A stretch of 58,171 bases of DNA, taken from positions 1 through 58,171 of the forward strand of contig CANRIK010000012.1 of assembly GCA_947630705.1 (NCBI GenBank), read 5' to 3'. The position numbers were made by a program, and so were the translations under genes. Shown here piece by piece: positions 43,199 through 51,645 of this stretch. The notes under the pieces were generated by a model. It did no database searches, was not told the DNA's origin, and was given only the letters and a program-made list of their open reading frames with translations. Every line of letters begins with the position of its first letter. The stretch's first letter is position 1. Source of the DNA: an uncultured Clostridia bacterium (lineage in GTDB: Bacteria > Bacillota > Clostridia > Christensenellales > Borkfalkiaceae).

Positions 43199-44671
43199 TT
43201 ATTGATCAATGAATTTTATCAGATTAGTCAAATCGAGGAAGGGATATTTATCGAGAAGCTCTTCAAGCCTCTTTGCGACGGCTCTGCAACCGCCCTCCTC
43301 GTCGCTCTCTATATTGATGGGCATAACGGGGTCGTGTACGCTCATTCTCACAACGGCGTTGCTCTTGCCGAACAAGAGCCTTACTCCCTCGTAGTTGTCC
43401 GCGGCCGTCTCCTCGCCCGAGTTTTTGATATCCTCAATAACGGAATTGCCTTCGGCTTTGAAGTCCTTGCTCTGCGAGTTGAAACCTATCCTTATTTCCG
43501 CCTCTTCGACGGGACGTTTGAGACCGTCGATAAGGGAGGAGAGCGTCTTGCCGTCTTTGCAATATTTTGCAAGACATATAAGAATTTTCGTTATGAGATA
43601 CGCGCCGTCGTCAAGATAATAATTTTCGGGGAAAGCGGCATGTCCGCTCGTCTCTATGGCGAGCGGCGAATATTCGCCGGAGTTGTTCAATTCCCTGCAT
43701 TTATCTATAACATTTTTATATCCGCGCCTGAACCTCAAATGCTTTCCGCCGAGCCCTTCTATAAATTCGGTAAGATGCACGCTCGTAACAGAATCAGTAA
43801 CTATAATTCCGCCCTTTTGCGGCAGAATGATTGCGGACATAAGGGCTATCAAAGAATTTCTGTTTATCTCCTCGCCGTTTTTGTCCACGCAGGCGGCTCT
43901 GTCAACGTCGGTGTCGAAAATAATTCCGAGGTCAGCCCCCGATTTTTTGACGGCCTCCGCAATACAGTCTATCGCCTGTCTGTTTTCGGGATTGGGAATA
44001 TGGTGGGGGAATGTTCCGTCCGGTTCGAGGTATAAACTCCCCTCGACGTCCGCGCCCAACGGAAGGAGCACCTTTTCCACGAAAAATCCTCCCACGCCGT
44101 TGCCTGCGTCGACTATTATCTTTTTTCCCTTCAAAGGCTCCGGACCGCATTCTTCCACGACTTTCCCGACGAGTATTTGCGAGTATTCGTCCATGAACGA
44201 CCTTTCGAAGTACTTTCCGGCTCCGGCAGGAAATGCTCCGTCGCATGCGAGCGCTATAACCGCGTCGATATCCTGCGAGGAGAGCCCGCCCTCCGGCGTG
44301 AAAAATTTCAGTCCGTTTCTGTCGTAAGGCAGATGAGAAGCGGTTATCATAATAGATGCGTCGCAACCGAAATCGCTCTCTTTAAGGAGCAGGAACATTG
44401 ACGGCGTGGAGGAAAGTCCCGTGTAAACCACGTCGGCTCCGCAGGATATGAGAGAGGAAATAACCAAGTCCGACATGTGCGGCGCGGAAATTCTCGTGTC
44501 GTTGCCGACGGCTATTTTCAATTCGTGTTTTTTGAATTTTTTGGTAAGCCATAGGCAGAACCCCTTTGTTATAAGGGATACCGCTTCGTCGGTAAGCGTA
44601 ATTTTACCGCCCACGGCTATGCCGCGGACGTCCGTACCGCTTTTCAGCTTTTTGAGGTCGCTCGTTTTCAT
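43199..44671 (-). CDS. Phosphoglucomutase/phosphomannomutase-family phosphohexomutase
   Basis: A 490-aa alpha-D-phosphohexomutase. The phosphoserine loop reads TASHLP (Ser112) instead of the commoner TASHNP, a variant found in one branch of the family. The Mg-binding loop DTDVDR and the C-terminal phosphate-binding region are present. It interconverts sugar 1- and 6-phosphates; glucose versus mannose preference cannot be read here. The start MKTSDLKKLKSGTDVRG fits the family. There is no Shine-Dalgarno, because a promoter -10 lies only seven bases upstream of the ATG, so the message is probably leaderless. Operon with transketolase. Confidence 0.9.
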   Translation of the reverse strand: MKTSDLKKLKSGTDVRGIAVGGKITLTDEAVSLITKGFCLWLTKKFKKHELKIAVGNDTRISAPHMSDLVISSLISCGADVVYTGLSSTPSMFLLLKESDFGCDASIMITASHLPYDRNGLKFFTPEGGLSSQDIDAVIALACDGAFPAGAGKYFERSFMDEYSQILVGKVVEECGPEPLKGKKIIVDAGNGVGGFFVEKVLLPLGADVEGSLYLEPDGTFPHHIPNPENRQAIDCIAEAVKKSGADLGIIFDTDVDRAACVDKNGEEINRNSLIALMSAIILPQKGGIIVTDSVTSVHLTEFIEGLGGKHLRFRRGYKNVIDKCRELNNSGEYSPLAIETSGHAAFPENYYLDDGAYLITKILICLAKYCKDGKTLSSLIDGLKRPVEEAEIRIGFNSQSKDFKAEGNSVIEDIKNSGEETAADNYEGVRLLFGKSNAVVRMSVHDPVMPINIESDEEGGCRAVAKRLEELLDKYPFLDLTNLIKFIDQ

Positions 44672-44678
44672 TACGGAT

Positions 44679-44707
44679 ATTATACTATATCCGCCGTTTT
44701 ATTACAA
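44679..44707 (-). promoter_or_regulatory. Promoter of the phosphohexomutase-tkt operon (leaderless)
   Basis: On the minus strand TTGTAA and a perfect TATAAT are separated by 17 bases. Only seven bases separate the -10 box from the ATG, so transcription should start at or next to the start codon. Confidence 0.75.
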
Positions 44708-44829
44708 GTAATAAAGAGTAAAATATTGATTTTTAAGAGTGAAATTTTTTGTCGGTTTTCATTCGGATAGAAGCGCTTCCAAAAATTTGCTTTCACAATG
44801 CAAAAACATTTTATTTTTGAGTGCAACTA

Positions 44830-44838
44830 TGTTATAAT
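44830..44838 (+). promoter_or_regulatory. Extended -10 promoter of proS
   Basis: TGTTATAAT is an extended -10 box (TGN-TATAAT) with no good -35 partner (TTTATT at 17 bases). The leader to the ATG is about 26 bases and includes GTGAGG. Confidence 0.6.
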
Positions 44839-44870
44839 ACTGAAAAAATGATATTCGTGAGGATATATTT

Positions 44871-46298
44871 ATGGGTAAAGAGAGCTTTGTAGAGCAGATT
44901 GCCGATATAGAAAAGGACTTTCCGCAGTGGTATACCGACGTCGTTTTAAAGACCAAACTTGTCGATTACGGTCCGGTTAAAGGCACTATGGTTATTCGTC
45001 CTTACGGCTATGCGATATGGGAGAATATACAGTCGGAACTCGACGCGCGTTTCAAGGCCACCGGTCATCTGAACGCCTATTTTCCTCTGCTGATTCCCAT
45101 GAACTATTTCACAAAGGAAGCCGAACACGTCGAGGGCTTTGCTCCCGAAGTCGCGGTCGTCACTCATGCCGGCGGCGAAGAGCTCGCCGAGCCTCTTGCG
45201 ATACGTCCCACTTCCGAAACGATATTCGGCAGTATGTACTCCAAATGGTTGCAGTCCTATCGCGACCTCCCCATAAAAATAAATCAATGGTGCAACGTAA
45301 TGCGCTGGGAAAAGACCACGAGACCTTTCCTGCGCACGTCGGAATTTTTATGGCAGGAGGGGCACACCGCGCACGCCACCGAGGAGGAGGCGAGGGAAGA
45401 GACCATGCAGATGCTCGGCGTATACAAGGAATTTGCCGAAAACGTGCTCGCTCTTCCCGTAATAACGGGTCGCAAGACCGAAAAGGAAAAGTTTGCCGGA
45501 GCAGTGGCTACTTACGGAATGGAGGCAATGATGAAGGACGGCAAGAGCCTTCAAGCCGGAACCTCGCATTTCCTCGGTCAGAACTTTGCAAAGGCGTTCG
45601 ACATAAAGTTTCTCGACAAAGACGGCTCCCAAAAATATGCCTATACGTCGAGCTGGGGAGTTTCCACAAGGCTTATAGGCGCGCTCATAATGGCGCACGG
45701 CGACCAGCGCGGACTTGTTCTCCCTCCCAAAATTGCTCCCGTGCAGGTAGTGATAGTGCCCATCGCTGCAAAGAAGGGCGGAGTAGTCGAAGTGTGCGAA
45801 GATTTAGCGTCAAAATTGCGTAAAAAGTCAATACGTGTCGAGTTTGATAACACTGACGCCAGCCCCGGGTGGAAGTTTAACGAGTGGGAAATGAAGGGCG
45901 TGCCTCTGCGCATAGAGATAGGTCCTCGCGATATAGAGGGCGGAAATGCGATGATCTTCCGCCGCGACACGCTTTTAAAGGAAAGTTACAAACTCGACGG
46001 CATCGAAGAAACGGTTGAAAAACTTCTGGATTCCGTCCAAAAAGATATGCTCGAAGCCGCTCGCGTCCGTCGTGACGGCAGAATAGTTTACGCTTCCGAT
46101 CTTCCGCAGATTTTAAGCGGAGTAGAGAGCGGAAATTTCGTAAAGGCCGGCTGGTGCGGCTGCCGCGAATGTGAAGATAAAATAAAGGCCGAAACTGCGG
46201 CCACGGCTCGCGTGTTTGCAGAGGGCGAGACGGCCGAAAAGTGCGCCGTCTGCGGAAAGAAAGCCGAGCATGTCGTCATATTCGCTCGCGCATATTAA
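44871..46298 (+). CDS. proS: Prolyl-tRNA synthetase (archaeal/eukaryote-type, ProS3)
   Basis: A 475-aa class II aminoacyl-tRNA synthetase that charges tRNA-Pro. It lacks the editing insertion of the long bacterial form and has the archaeal-type layout: motif 2 (WCNVMRWE..RPFLRTSEFLW), 'RPTSETIF', the anticodon-binding domain (VPIAAKKGG) and a C-terminal Cys-containing zinc-like domain (CGCRECEDKI ... CAVCGKKAEHV). All are intact and the length is typical. GTGAGG precedes the ATG. No T-box leader is present. A terminator follows. Confidence 0.97.
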   Translation: MGKESFVEQIADIEKDFPQWYTDVVLKTKLVDYGPVKGTMVIRPYGYAIWENIQSELDARFKATGHLNAYFPLLIPMNYFTKEAEHVEGFAPEVAVVTHAGGEELAEPLAIRPTSETIFGSMYSKWLQSYRDLPIKINQWCNVMRWEKTTRPFLRTSEFLWQEGHTAHATEEEAREETMQMLGVYKEFAENVLALPVITGRKTEKEKFAGAVATYGMEAMMKDGKSLQAGTSHFLGQNFAKAFDIKFLDKDGSQKYAYTSSWGVSTRLIGALIMAHGDQRGLVLPPKIAPVQVVIVPIAAKKGGVVEVCEDLASKLRKKSIRVEFDNTDASPGWKFNEWEMKGVPLRIEIGPRDIEGGNAMIFRRDTLLKESYKLDGIEETVEKLLDSVQKDMLEAARVRRDGRIVYASDLPQILSGVESGNFVKAGWCGCRECEDKIKAETAATARVFAEGETAEKCAVCGKKAEHVVIFARAY

Positions 46299-46376
46299 AC
46301 TTTGCGGCGGCGCGTATGAGTGTGCCGTTTCTGTCAAGGGAACTTCTCATTGTAAATTAATTTAAATTTTTAATAA

Positions 46377-46410
46377 ATATCCCCGTAGCAATACGGGGAT
46401 ATTTATTATT
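46377..46410 (+). terminator. Terminator of proS
   Basis: A perfect stem (46379-46387 with 46392-46400, loop GCAA) is followed by a T-rich run. Confidence 0.85.
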
Positions 46411-46442
46411 TGCCGACCGCCGAAATTTTTTCGTGCAAACCG

Positions 46443-46471
46443 TTGACAATTAACTATGTCTATTGTATAAT
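46443..46471 (+). promoter_or_regulatory. Consensus promoter of the GntR-ABC operon
   Basis: TTGACA and TATAAT match consensus exactly with a 17-base spacer. An imperfect dyad (TAACTA-TG on the left, CAGTAGTAA on the right) spans the -10 and could be the operator for the YtrA-type repressor encoded next; the dyad is tentative. Confidence 0.9.
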
Positions 46472-46498
46472 CACAGTAGTAACGGAACAAATTGAGAT

Positions 46499-46870
46499 AT
46501 GCATATAGCTTTAAATTATCGGTCGGGGCAACCCATATACGAGCAAATCGAATATCAGATACGTTCGCAGATACTTTGCGGCGCGTTAAAGGCAGGGGAA
46601 CCGCTGCCTTCCATTCGTGCGCTTGCGAAGGGGCTTCAAGTGGGCATAATCACGGCCAAACGTGCCTACGACGATTTATGCGCAGAGGGATTTTTATATT
46701 CCGTCAAGGGCAAGGGCATATTCGTCGCGGAAGTGGAAAAGGACGTAATGAACGCCTATAAAACAGAAAAGATAGTAAATATGTTAAAGGAAATAAAGGT
46801 CTATGCCGAAGAGCACGGTGTTGACTTTAAACTTCTTGAAGAGCTCTGTAAACAGATTTTGGGAGAATGA
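46499..46870 (+). CDS. GntR-family transcriptional regulator, YtrA type
   Basis: A 123-aa regulator: an N-terminal winged helix typical of GntR (PIYEQIEYQIRSQILCGALKAGEPLPSIRALA) and only a short C-terminal helical tail, the YtrA subfamily layout. YtrA-type proteins usually repress the ABC transporter operon in which they lie, responding to cell-envelope or antibiotic stress. Here it is the first gene of a four-gene unit with an ATPase and two membrane proteins, behind a consensus promoter, so autoregulation is likely. The inducing signal is unknown. Confidence 0.92.
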   Translation: MHIALNYRSGQPIYEQIEYQIRSQILCGALKAGEPLPSIRALAKGLQVGIITAKRAYDDLCAEGFLYSVKGKGIFVAEVEKDVMNAYKTEKIVNMLKEIKVYAEEHGVDFKLLEELCKQILGE

Positions 46871-46872
46871 AT

Positions 46873-47790
46873 ATGTACGGACTTGAAATTCAGAATCTTG
46901 CGGTGGATTTCGGAAAATTCAAAATGAACGCGACGGTGAATATCCGCCGAGGTTGCATTACGGGGTTGATAGGCAGAAACGGAGCCGGAAAATCCACGCT
47001 CATAAAAACGATTATGCGCCAGCAGGATGCGCTTTCCGGCAAAATTCTGTACGACGGCAAACCGTTTAAGGGCAACGAAGTGGAAATTTTAAATAAGATT
47101 GCTTGCGTTTTCGACATTCCGCACTTCAACACGCAGTTGAAGCCCAAGAGCCTTTTCAAACTCTGCAAATCCATCTATCCGCAATTCGACGCGGAACTTT
47201 ACGAAAGATTGATGAAAAAATTCAATTTGCCTTCGGACGTTAGGGTAAATAAATTTTCGTTCGGCATGCAGCGAAAATACTGTCTGATTTTGGCGCTCTG
47301 TCAAAAGCCCGATATACTTCTGCTCGACGAGCCCACTTCGGGCGTTGACCCGTACGACAGAAACAACGTGGTGGAGCTGATACAGGAGTTTATGATGGAC
47401 GAGAGCCACACCGTTTTGTTTTCGACCCACATAACCGAGGACCTCGACAGAATAGCCGACTACATAGTTATAATGCAGGACGGAGTAATAACTCTCGACG
47501 AGGAAAAGGAGAGCATATGCGAAAATTACAGGCTCATACAGTGCGCGGAGCTCACCGATGAACTCAAAAAGGAGGCGGTAGGCATACAGAAGTCAATGTT
47601 CGGCTATACCGTCCTCACAAAAAACAAGCAAATTTCCGGCGAGGGGTTGCAGGTCAAAGTTCCGACGGTGGAGGAGCTGTTCGTTCACACCCTCGGCAAC
47701 GAAGTTTCGGATAGCGCAAACGGCAGATATATGAACGGCTCTTTCGGCGCAAACTTCGGTGCGGACAGCGACGACCCCTTCAATTTATGA
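46873..47790 (+). CDS. ABC transporter ATPase (YtrB/EcsA-like exporter)
   Basis: A protein of about 305 aa with Walker A (GRNGAGKS), Q-loop, signature FSFGMQRK (a variant of LSGGQ common in this exporter group), Walker B (ILLLDEP) and H-loop (FSTHI). The C-terminal region is long, as in antibiotic- or lantibiotic-type exporters. Two in-frame ATGs are possible: 46867 overlaps the regulator stop, while 46873 has GGGAG at seven bases, so I prefer the latter. It drives the two membrane proteins encoded next. Substrate unknown. Confidence 0.88.
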   Translation: MYGLEIQNLAVDFGKFKMNATVNIRRGCITGLIGRNGAGKSTLIKTIMRQQDALSGKILYDGKPFKGNEVEILNKIACVFDIPHFNTQLKPKSLFKLCKSIYPQFDAELYERLMKKFNLPSDVRVNKFSFGMQRKYCLILALCQKPDILLLDEPTSGVDPYDRNNVVELIQEFMMDESHTVLFSTHITEDLDRIADYIVIMQDGVITLDEEKESICENYRLIQCAELTDELKKEAVGIQKSMFGYTVLTKNKQISGEGLQVKVPTVEELFVHTLGNEVSDSANGRYMNGSFGANFGADSDDPFNL

Positions 47791-47820
47791 GAAGGCGGCA
47801 AATTATGAGAAGGCGGTAAA
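47785..47820 (+). repeat. 18-base tandem duplication before a permease gene
   Basis: Two adjacent 18-base copies (47785-47802 and 47803-47820) differ at one base. Each contains ATGAGAAGGCGG. The first copy carries the stop codon of the ATPase gene. Confidence 0.85.
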
Positions 47821-47833
47821 CGGAGACAGATAT

Positions 47834-48586
47834 ATGAAAAATATCAAAAGTCCAACTCTTTGGGGATATATAAGGTGTTGTTTCACCGAAAACGCATACA
47901 ATCAGGGGAATAGGTCGTACGTATTGCAAGATAATTGCGCGGCCATATTCAGCGGCATGTTTTATATATTTCTGGTCGGCTCGTTTGGTCAGGAAGCTAT
48001 GCCCTTGCTTATGCCGTTTTTATGGATTATGGTGATGGCGCTCTCCATAATGATTTTACAGATACAGCGGAAGCCGAGTCTGTATAATCTTATGCCCATG
48101 CGCACGGGCAAAAAAATGGTCTATTTTTTCATATCGCTGCTCTTTATGACCGTAGTGGCGTCCGTCATTATCGCAGCTGTTATGATTGTTTTTGCGATTA
48201 TTTTAGCCATTATTCTGGCAATCGCCACCGGTCAATGGATACTTGTGGCGGAGGAAACGGCGGCGAGCGGCATATTTCCCTGCGCGGAAAGTTACGGATT
48301 AGTGATTTTTATAGCGCTTATAGCCTTGGGCTCTGTTTTGATAATAGCTTTTATTAAGCGCAGATTGCTCCGTGACACGCTTATGTTCCTTCCGCCGCTG
48401 GTTATTTTTGCGGCGTTGGAAATTTTTACCGATCTGACGGGCGTCAGCCGCCGTCTACTCTATGTCGAGTTGGGCGCGTCGCCGTTCTGTTGGATACTTC
48501 TGACGGTAACGGGCGTTGTGGGCGGCATATGTATTATAGCCGGAATTGTGAGATTTGTACTGTATTTAAGGACGAAGGACTATTGA
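47834..48586 (+). CDS. ABC-2-like membrane protein, exporter subunit 1
   Basis: A 250-aa protein with about six hydrophobic helices after a short cytosolic N terminus. I cannot assign a named family, but the position directly after a YtrB-like ATPase marks it as the membrane part of the exporter. I start at the ATG at 47834, which has GGAG eight bases upstream; an in-frame GTG at 47759 lies inside the ATPase gene. A second, different membrane protein follows, so the transporter is probably a heterodimer. Confidence 0.75.
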   Translation: MKNIKSPTLWGYIRCCFTENAYNQGNRSYVLQDNCAAIFSGMFYIFLVGSFGQEAMPLLMPFLWIMVMALSIMILQIQRKPSLYNLMPMRTGKKMVYFFISLLFMTVVASVIIAAVMIVFAIILAIILAIATGQWILVAEETAASGIFPCAESYGLVIFIALIALGSVLIIAFIKRRLLRDTLMFLPPLVIFAALEIFTDLTGVSRRLLYVELGASPFCWILLTVTGVVGGICIIAGIVRFVLYLRTKDY

Positions 48587-48611
48587 TAAACTACGCCGGA
48601 AGGAATATAAA

Positions 48612-49334
48612 ATGAGCTTTTGGAGTTTTTTGAAAGTCAGCTATGTTCGCGGTATCTTGCCGAATTTCAGTTCGATCAAACATATACTTATATACTTGCT
48701 GATTTGGTCGGTTTCCTCGGTCTTATGGGGAATTGCAATGAATAATTTCTTTTTTACGGCTATCGGTATGTCGGGATTTTGTGTCATGATAATCGGCTAT
48801 GCGCAAGGAGAACAGCGTCCTTCGTATTACTGCCTGTATCCTCTTTCGTCCGGCAGAAAAGTTCTCTATGAATATTTGGGGAATTTTATTGTTTATGTGG
48901 CATGTTGGATTTTTCTGTCGCTGTTTTTGTGCCTGTATTTTGGTTTTTTGTGCGTGATTGCTTATATTGTTTCTCGCGAACAGGTTGGTTTCGAATTGCT
49001 TATGCAATGGATTTTGCCGTTGTGGGAGGCGGATATCTTCGATTGGCTTATGGCGATAGCTATGCTTATATCAAATTACTGCGGAATACAGTTATGTTTG
49101 GCAATGAAAACAAGATTCTCCAAAGCGTTGTGCATGGCGGCGGTCTGCGCGATCGGTTCCATTATAGTGATTGTCGCCATGGTACTTGCGACGCAATTTG
49201 CTGGCATATACATAGTTTTTCTCAATCTCCGATTCATTCCTTTCGGTTGGCTGTTCCCCGTAGTTCTTTTCGCGGTTTCCGCCGTGATCTTTACAGCGTC
49301 GGTCATTTTGAAAACCTCCGCTGTAAGGAAGTAA
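48612..49334 (+). CDS. Membrane protein, exporter subunit 2
   Basis: A 240-aa protein with about six helices, rich in Phe, Trp and Ile, and no soluble domain. GGAAGGA precedes the ATG, 25 bases after the previous gene. It is the last gene of the GntR-ABC unit. It shares layout (first helices after SFWSFLKVSYVRGI) but no obvious sequence identity with the preceding membrane protein. The role is assigned from context only. Confidence 0.75.
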   Translation: MSFWSFLKVSYVRGILPNFSSIKHILIYLLIWSVSSVLWGIAMNNFFFTAIGMSGFCVMIIGYAQGEQRPSYYCLYPLSSGRKVLYEYLGNFIVYVACWIFLSLFLCLYFGFLCVIAYIVSREQVGFELLMQWILPLWEADIFDWLMAIAMLISNYCGIQLCLAMKTRFSKALCMAAVCAIGSIIVIVAMVLATQFAGIYIVFLNLRFIPFGWLFPVVLFAVSAVIFTASVILKTSAVRK

Positions 49335-49357
49335 AACGGTTTTTTTCTAATTAACTC

Positions 49358-49394
49358 AAAAGCCTCGCGGCGATTTATTCGCCGCGAGGCTTTT
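49358..49394. terminator. Bidirectional terminator between the exporter operon and metK
   Basis: A 12-bp stem (49362-49373 with 49379-49390) is flanked by A4 and T4 and lies between converging genes. Confidence 0.85.
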
Positions 49395-49406
49395 ATAGTT
49401 TTATGA

Positions 49407-50540
49407 TCAGAGATATTTTTTTAAATCGTTAGCTCTGTCCGTCTTTTCCCAAGGCAGCTCCTGTTTTCCGAAGTGCCCGTAGACCGCCGTCTGCGAAAAG
49501 ATAGGTTTTTTCAATCCGAGCGTCTTTATAATGGCGGAGGGCCGCAAATCGAATTCCTTTTCGACTATTTCCGAGAGTTTGTCGTCTCCGAGCTTTCCCG
49601 TGCCGAAGGAGTCAATGAATATCGAAACGGGTTTTGCCACGCCTATGGCGTATGCGACCTGCAATTCCACTTCGTCGCAGAGTTCTGCGGCGACTAAATT
49701 TTTACAGATATATCTCGCCATATACGCCGCGGAGCGGTCCACTTTTGTGGCGTCCTTGCCCGAAAAGGCTCCGCCGCCGTGCGCGCACCTTCCGCCGTAA
49801 GTGTCCACGATAATCTTTCTGCCCGTCAGTCCGCTGTCTCCTTCTGGACCGCCTATATAAAATCTTCCCGTGGGATTTATATAGAATTTCGTATCCGTCA
49901 AAAGATTTTCCGGAATGACCGAGACAACATGCTTTATAATGTCCTCGCGGAGCTGTTCCTGCGTAACTTTCGTATTGTGTTGCGCCGAAACCACAACCGT
50001 GTCCACGCGCACGGGAGTTTTGCCGTCGTATTCCACCGTGACTTGCGTCTTGCCGTCGGGACGAAGATATGAAAGAGTCCCGTTTTTGCGCGTTTCGGCA
50101 AGTCTCTTCGCGAGTTTGTGCGCAAGAGCGATGGGCATGGGCATGAGCTCTTCGGTTTCGCGGCAGGCGTAGCCGAACATCATTCCCTGATCTCCGGCTC
50201 CGATATCGTCCTCGCGCACAACGCCCCTTGCGATATCGGGGCTCTGGCTGTGTATGGCTACGTCTATTGTGCACTTGTCGAATGCGAAGGAGCCGTGCTT
50301 ATAGCCTATTTTTTCTATGATTTTTCTGGCTATATCCGTATATTCGCTCCGGCTTATATCGAAGGAAGAGGTAACTTCGCCCATTATAAGCATTCTGTCG
50401 TATGCGGCGCAACATTCGACGGCGCACCTTGCGTTTTCGTCTTTTGAAAGAATATAGTCTAAAATACCGTCCGAAACTTGGTCGCAAAGTTTGTCAGGAT
50501 GTCCCTCCGTCACGCTCTCGCTCGTAAAAAACTTTCTCAT
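49407..50540 (-). CDS. metK: S-adenosylmethionine synthetase
   Basis: A 377-aa enzyme that makes SAM from methionine and ATP. The N-terminal signature ([17 protein letters not shown]), '[12 protein letters not shown]' and the glycine-rich P-loop '[16 protein letters not shown]' are intact, and the length is normal. Its leader carries an S-box riboswitch and terminator, so transcription should stop when SAM is plentiful. It is monocistronic and divergent from a radical SAM enzyme that consumes its product. Confidence 0.98.
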   Translation of the reverse strand: MRKFFTSESVTEGHPDKLCDQVSDGILDYILSKDENARCAVECCAAYDRMLIMGEVTSSFDISRSEYTDIARKIIEKIGYKHGSFAFDKCTIDVAIHSQSPDIARGVVREDDIGAGDQGMMFGYACRETEELMPMPIALAHKLAKRLAETRKNGTLSYLRPDGKTQVTVEYDGKTPVRVDTVVVSAQHNTKVTQEQLREDIIKHVVSVIPENLLTDTKFYINPTGRFYIGGPEGDSGLTGRKIIVDTYGGRCAHGGGAFSGKDATKVDRSAAYMARYICKNLVAAELCDEVELQVAYAIGVAKPVSIFIDSFGTGKLGDDKLSEIVEKEFDLRPSAIIKTLGLKKPIFSQTAVYGHFGKQELPWEKTDRANDLKKYL

Positions 50541-50551
50541 ATATTACTCCG

Positions 50552-50583
50552 TAAAAATAAAACTCCTCTGCCGCGCAGGGGAG
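50552..50583 (-). terminator. Riboswitch-controlled terminator of metK
   Basis: Stem CTCC-C-CTGC/GCAG-A-GGAG (50563-50583), with a single bulge or mismatch, is followed on the minus strand by a U-rich run just before metK. Its 5' arm contains UCCCC, which can pair with GGGGA at the 3' edge of the aptamer, an anti-terminator option. Confidence 0.8.
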
Positions 50584-50593
50584 CTGAATTTTT

Positions 50594-50680
50594 CTATATC
50601 CCCATCGGTACGGCATTAGCACCTTGCGTTGCAGGTTGCTGTGTGGTCATAGAGCCGTTCTCTAACACACTCTTTATAGG
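50594..50680 (-). promoter_or_regulatory. SAM-I (S-box) riboswitch
   Basis: On the minus strand the core elements appear in order: a P1 strand CTATA (pairs with TATAG at the other end), P2 GTGTG/CACAC, an AUGA kink-turn/pseudoknot region, CAGCAACC, P3 ACCT/AGGT, then GGUGCUAAUGCC. 'GCAACC...GGUGCUAAU' is the S-box hallmark. It sits between a consensus promoter and a terminator just upstream of metK, the classical arrangement. Confidence 0.9.
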
Positions 50681-50689
50681 TTTGAAAGT

Positions 50690-50718
50690 ATTGTATCAAA
50701 GTTTATTCTCCGTGTCAA
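50690..50718 (-). promoter_or_regulatory. Promoter of metK
   Basis: On the minus strand TTGACA and TACAAT are separated by 17 bases. Its -35 box lies only seven bases from the -35 box of the divergent radical SAM gene. Confidence 0.88.
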
Positions 50719-50725
50719 ACAAAAG

Positions 50726-50754
50726 TTGCGTTTATCCGAATTTTATTTTATAAT
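50726..50754 (+). promoter_or_regulatory. Promoter of the radical SAM gene (leaderless)
   Basis: TTGCGT and a perfect TATAAT are separated by 17 bases. The -10 box ends six bases before the ATG at 50761, so transcription should begin at the start codon. Confidence 0.75.
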
Positions 50755-50760
50755 AAGAGC

Positions 50761-51609
50761 ATGAAGTGCACGCAGTGTCCCGTATCATGCGGCGCCGACC
50801 GCAGCGAGAGCGTCGGCGCGTGCGGAGTAAAGGGGCTCAAAATCGCAAAATACTATCTTCACCCGTTTGAGGAACCTCCGATTTCTTATAAAAACGGCAG
50901 CGGTTGCATATTTTTTTGCGGCTGTTCTTTAAAGTGCGCGTTCTGTCAGAATTACGAGCTCTCCCGAAACACCCGAGGAATGGAAATTTCCGCCGCGCGT
51001 CTTGCGGAGATTTTCGCGGAGCTCGAAGAGATGGGCGCAGACAATATAAACCTTGTCAATCCCACGCATTATTTAAGGGATATTATGGGGGCAATCTCCA
51101 TTTACAGACCCAAAATTCCCATAGTTTACAATACTCACGGCTATGAAAAGACGGAGGAACTGCAAATTGCAAATTCCTTTGTCGATATTTGGCTGACAGA
51201 CCTCAAATTTATGGACGCGGCTCTGGCAAAACGCTATACGGCGCGCCCCGACTACGCCGAATACGCTCTTCCGGCAGTGCGCTTCATGGCGGAAAAACCC
51301 CTTAAAATCGAAAACGGGAAGATGCTCTCCGGCTGTATAATCAGACATCTGATTCTGCCTCTCGCGGCGTACGACAGTATCGATATAGTGCGATTCGTAT
51401 CCACTCTGCCTCGGTCGGCGTACTTTTCTTTGATGAGTCAGTACACTCCTTTCGGAGATATTGATAACTTCCCCGAACTCAAAAGGCGCATAACTCCGCG
51501 CGAGTACAAAATGGTTTTGGCGGCGGTGGAAGAGGTTGGGCTCGAAAACGTATTCATACAGGACTACGACAGCGCCGACGGCGGCTTTATCCCATCGTGG
51601 GATTATTGA
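50761..51609 (+). CDS. Radical SAM protein of the pyruvate formate-lyase-activating-enzyme-like (PflX) group
   Basis: A 282-aa radical SAM enzyme. The cluster motif CxxxCxxC is at Cys55, Cys59 and Cys62 (CSLKCAFCQN), and an N-terminal Cys set (CTQCPVSCGADR, then GACGV) is typical of this PflA-related group. The TIM-barrel motifs (NLVNPTHYL; NTHGYE; WLTDLKF) and the C-terminal 'MSQYTPFG' are conserved. It probably makes a radical on, or modifies, an unknown partner. The N-terminal Cys motif is part of the family, so the ATG at 50761 must be right although no ribosome site precedes it. Confidence 0.9.
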   Translation: MKCTQCPVSCGADRSESVGACGVKGLKIAKYYLHPFEEPPISYKNGSGCIFFCGCSLKCAFCQNYELSRNTRGMEISAARLAEIFAELEEMGADNINLVNPTHYLRDIMGAISIYRPKIPIVYNTHGYEKTEELQIANSFVDIWLTDLKFMDAALAKRYTARPDYAEYALPAVRFMAEKPLKIENGKMLSGCIIRHLILPLAAYDSIDIVRFVSTLPRSAYFSLMSQYTPFGDIDNFPELKRRITPREYKMVLAAVEEVGLENVFIQDYDSADGGFIPSWDY

Positions 51610-51645
51610 TTGCTTGGAATTTTTTTGAAATAAATTCTTATAAAC

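Noticed and set aside
44672-44870. Possible T-box or other riboswitch before proS
   Set aside because: An extended -10 promoter lies 33 bases from the ATG, leaving no room for a leader RNA.
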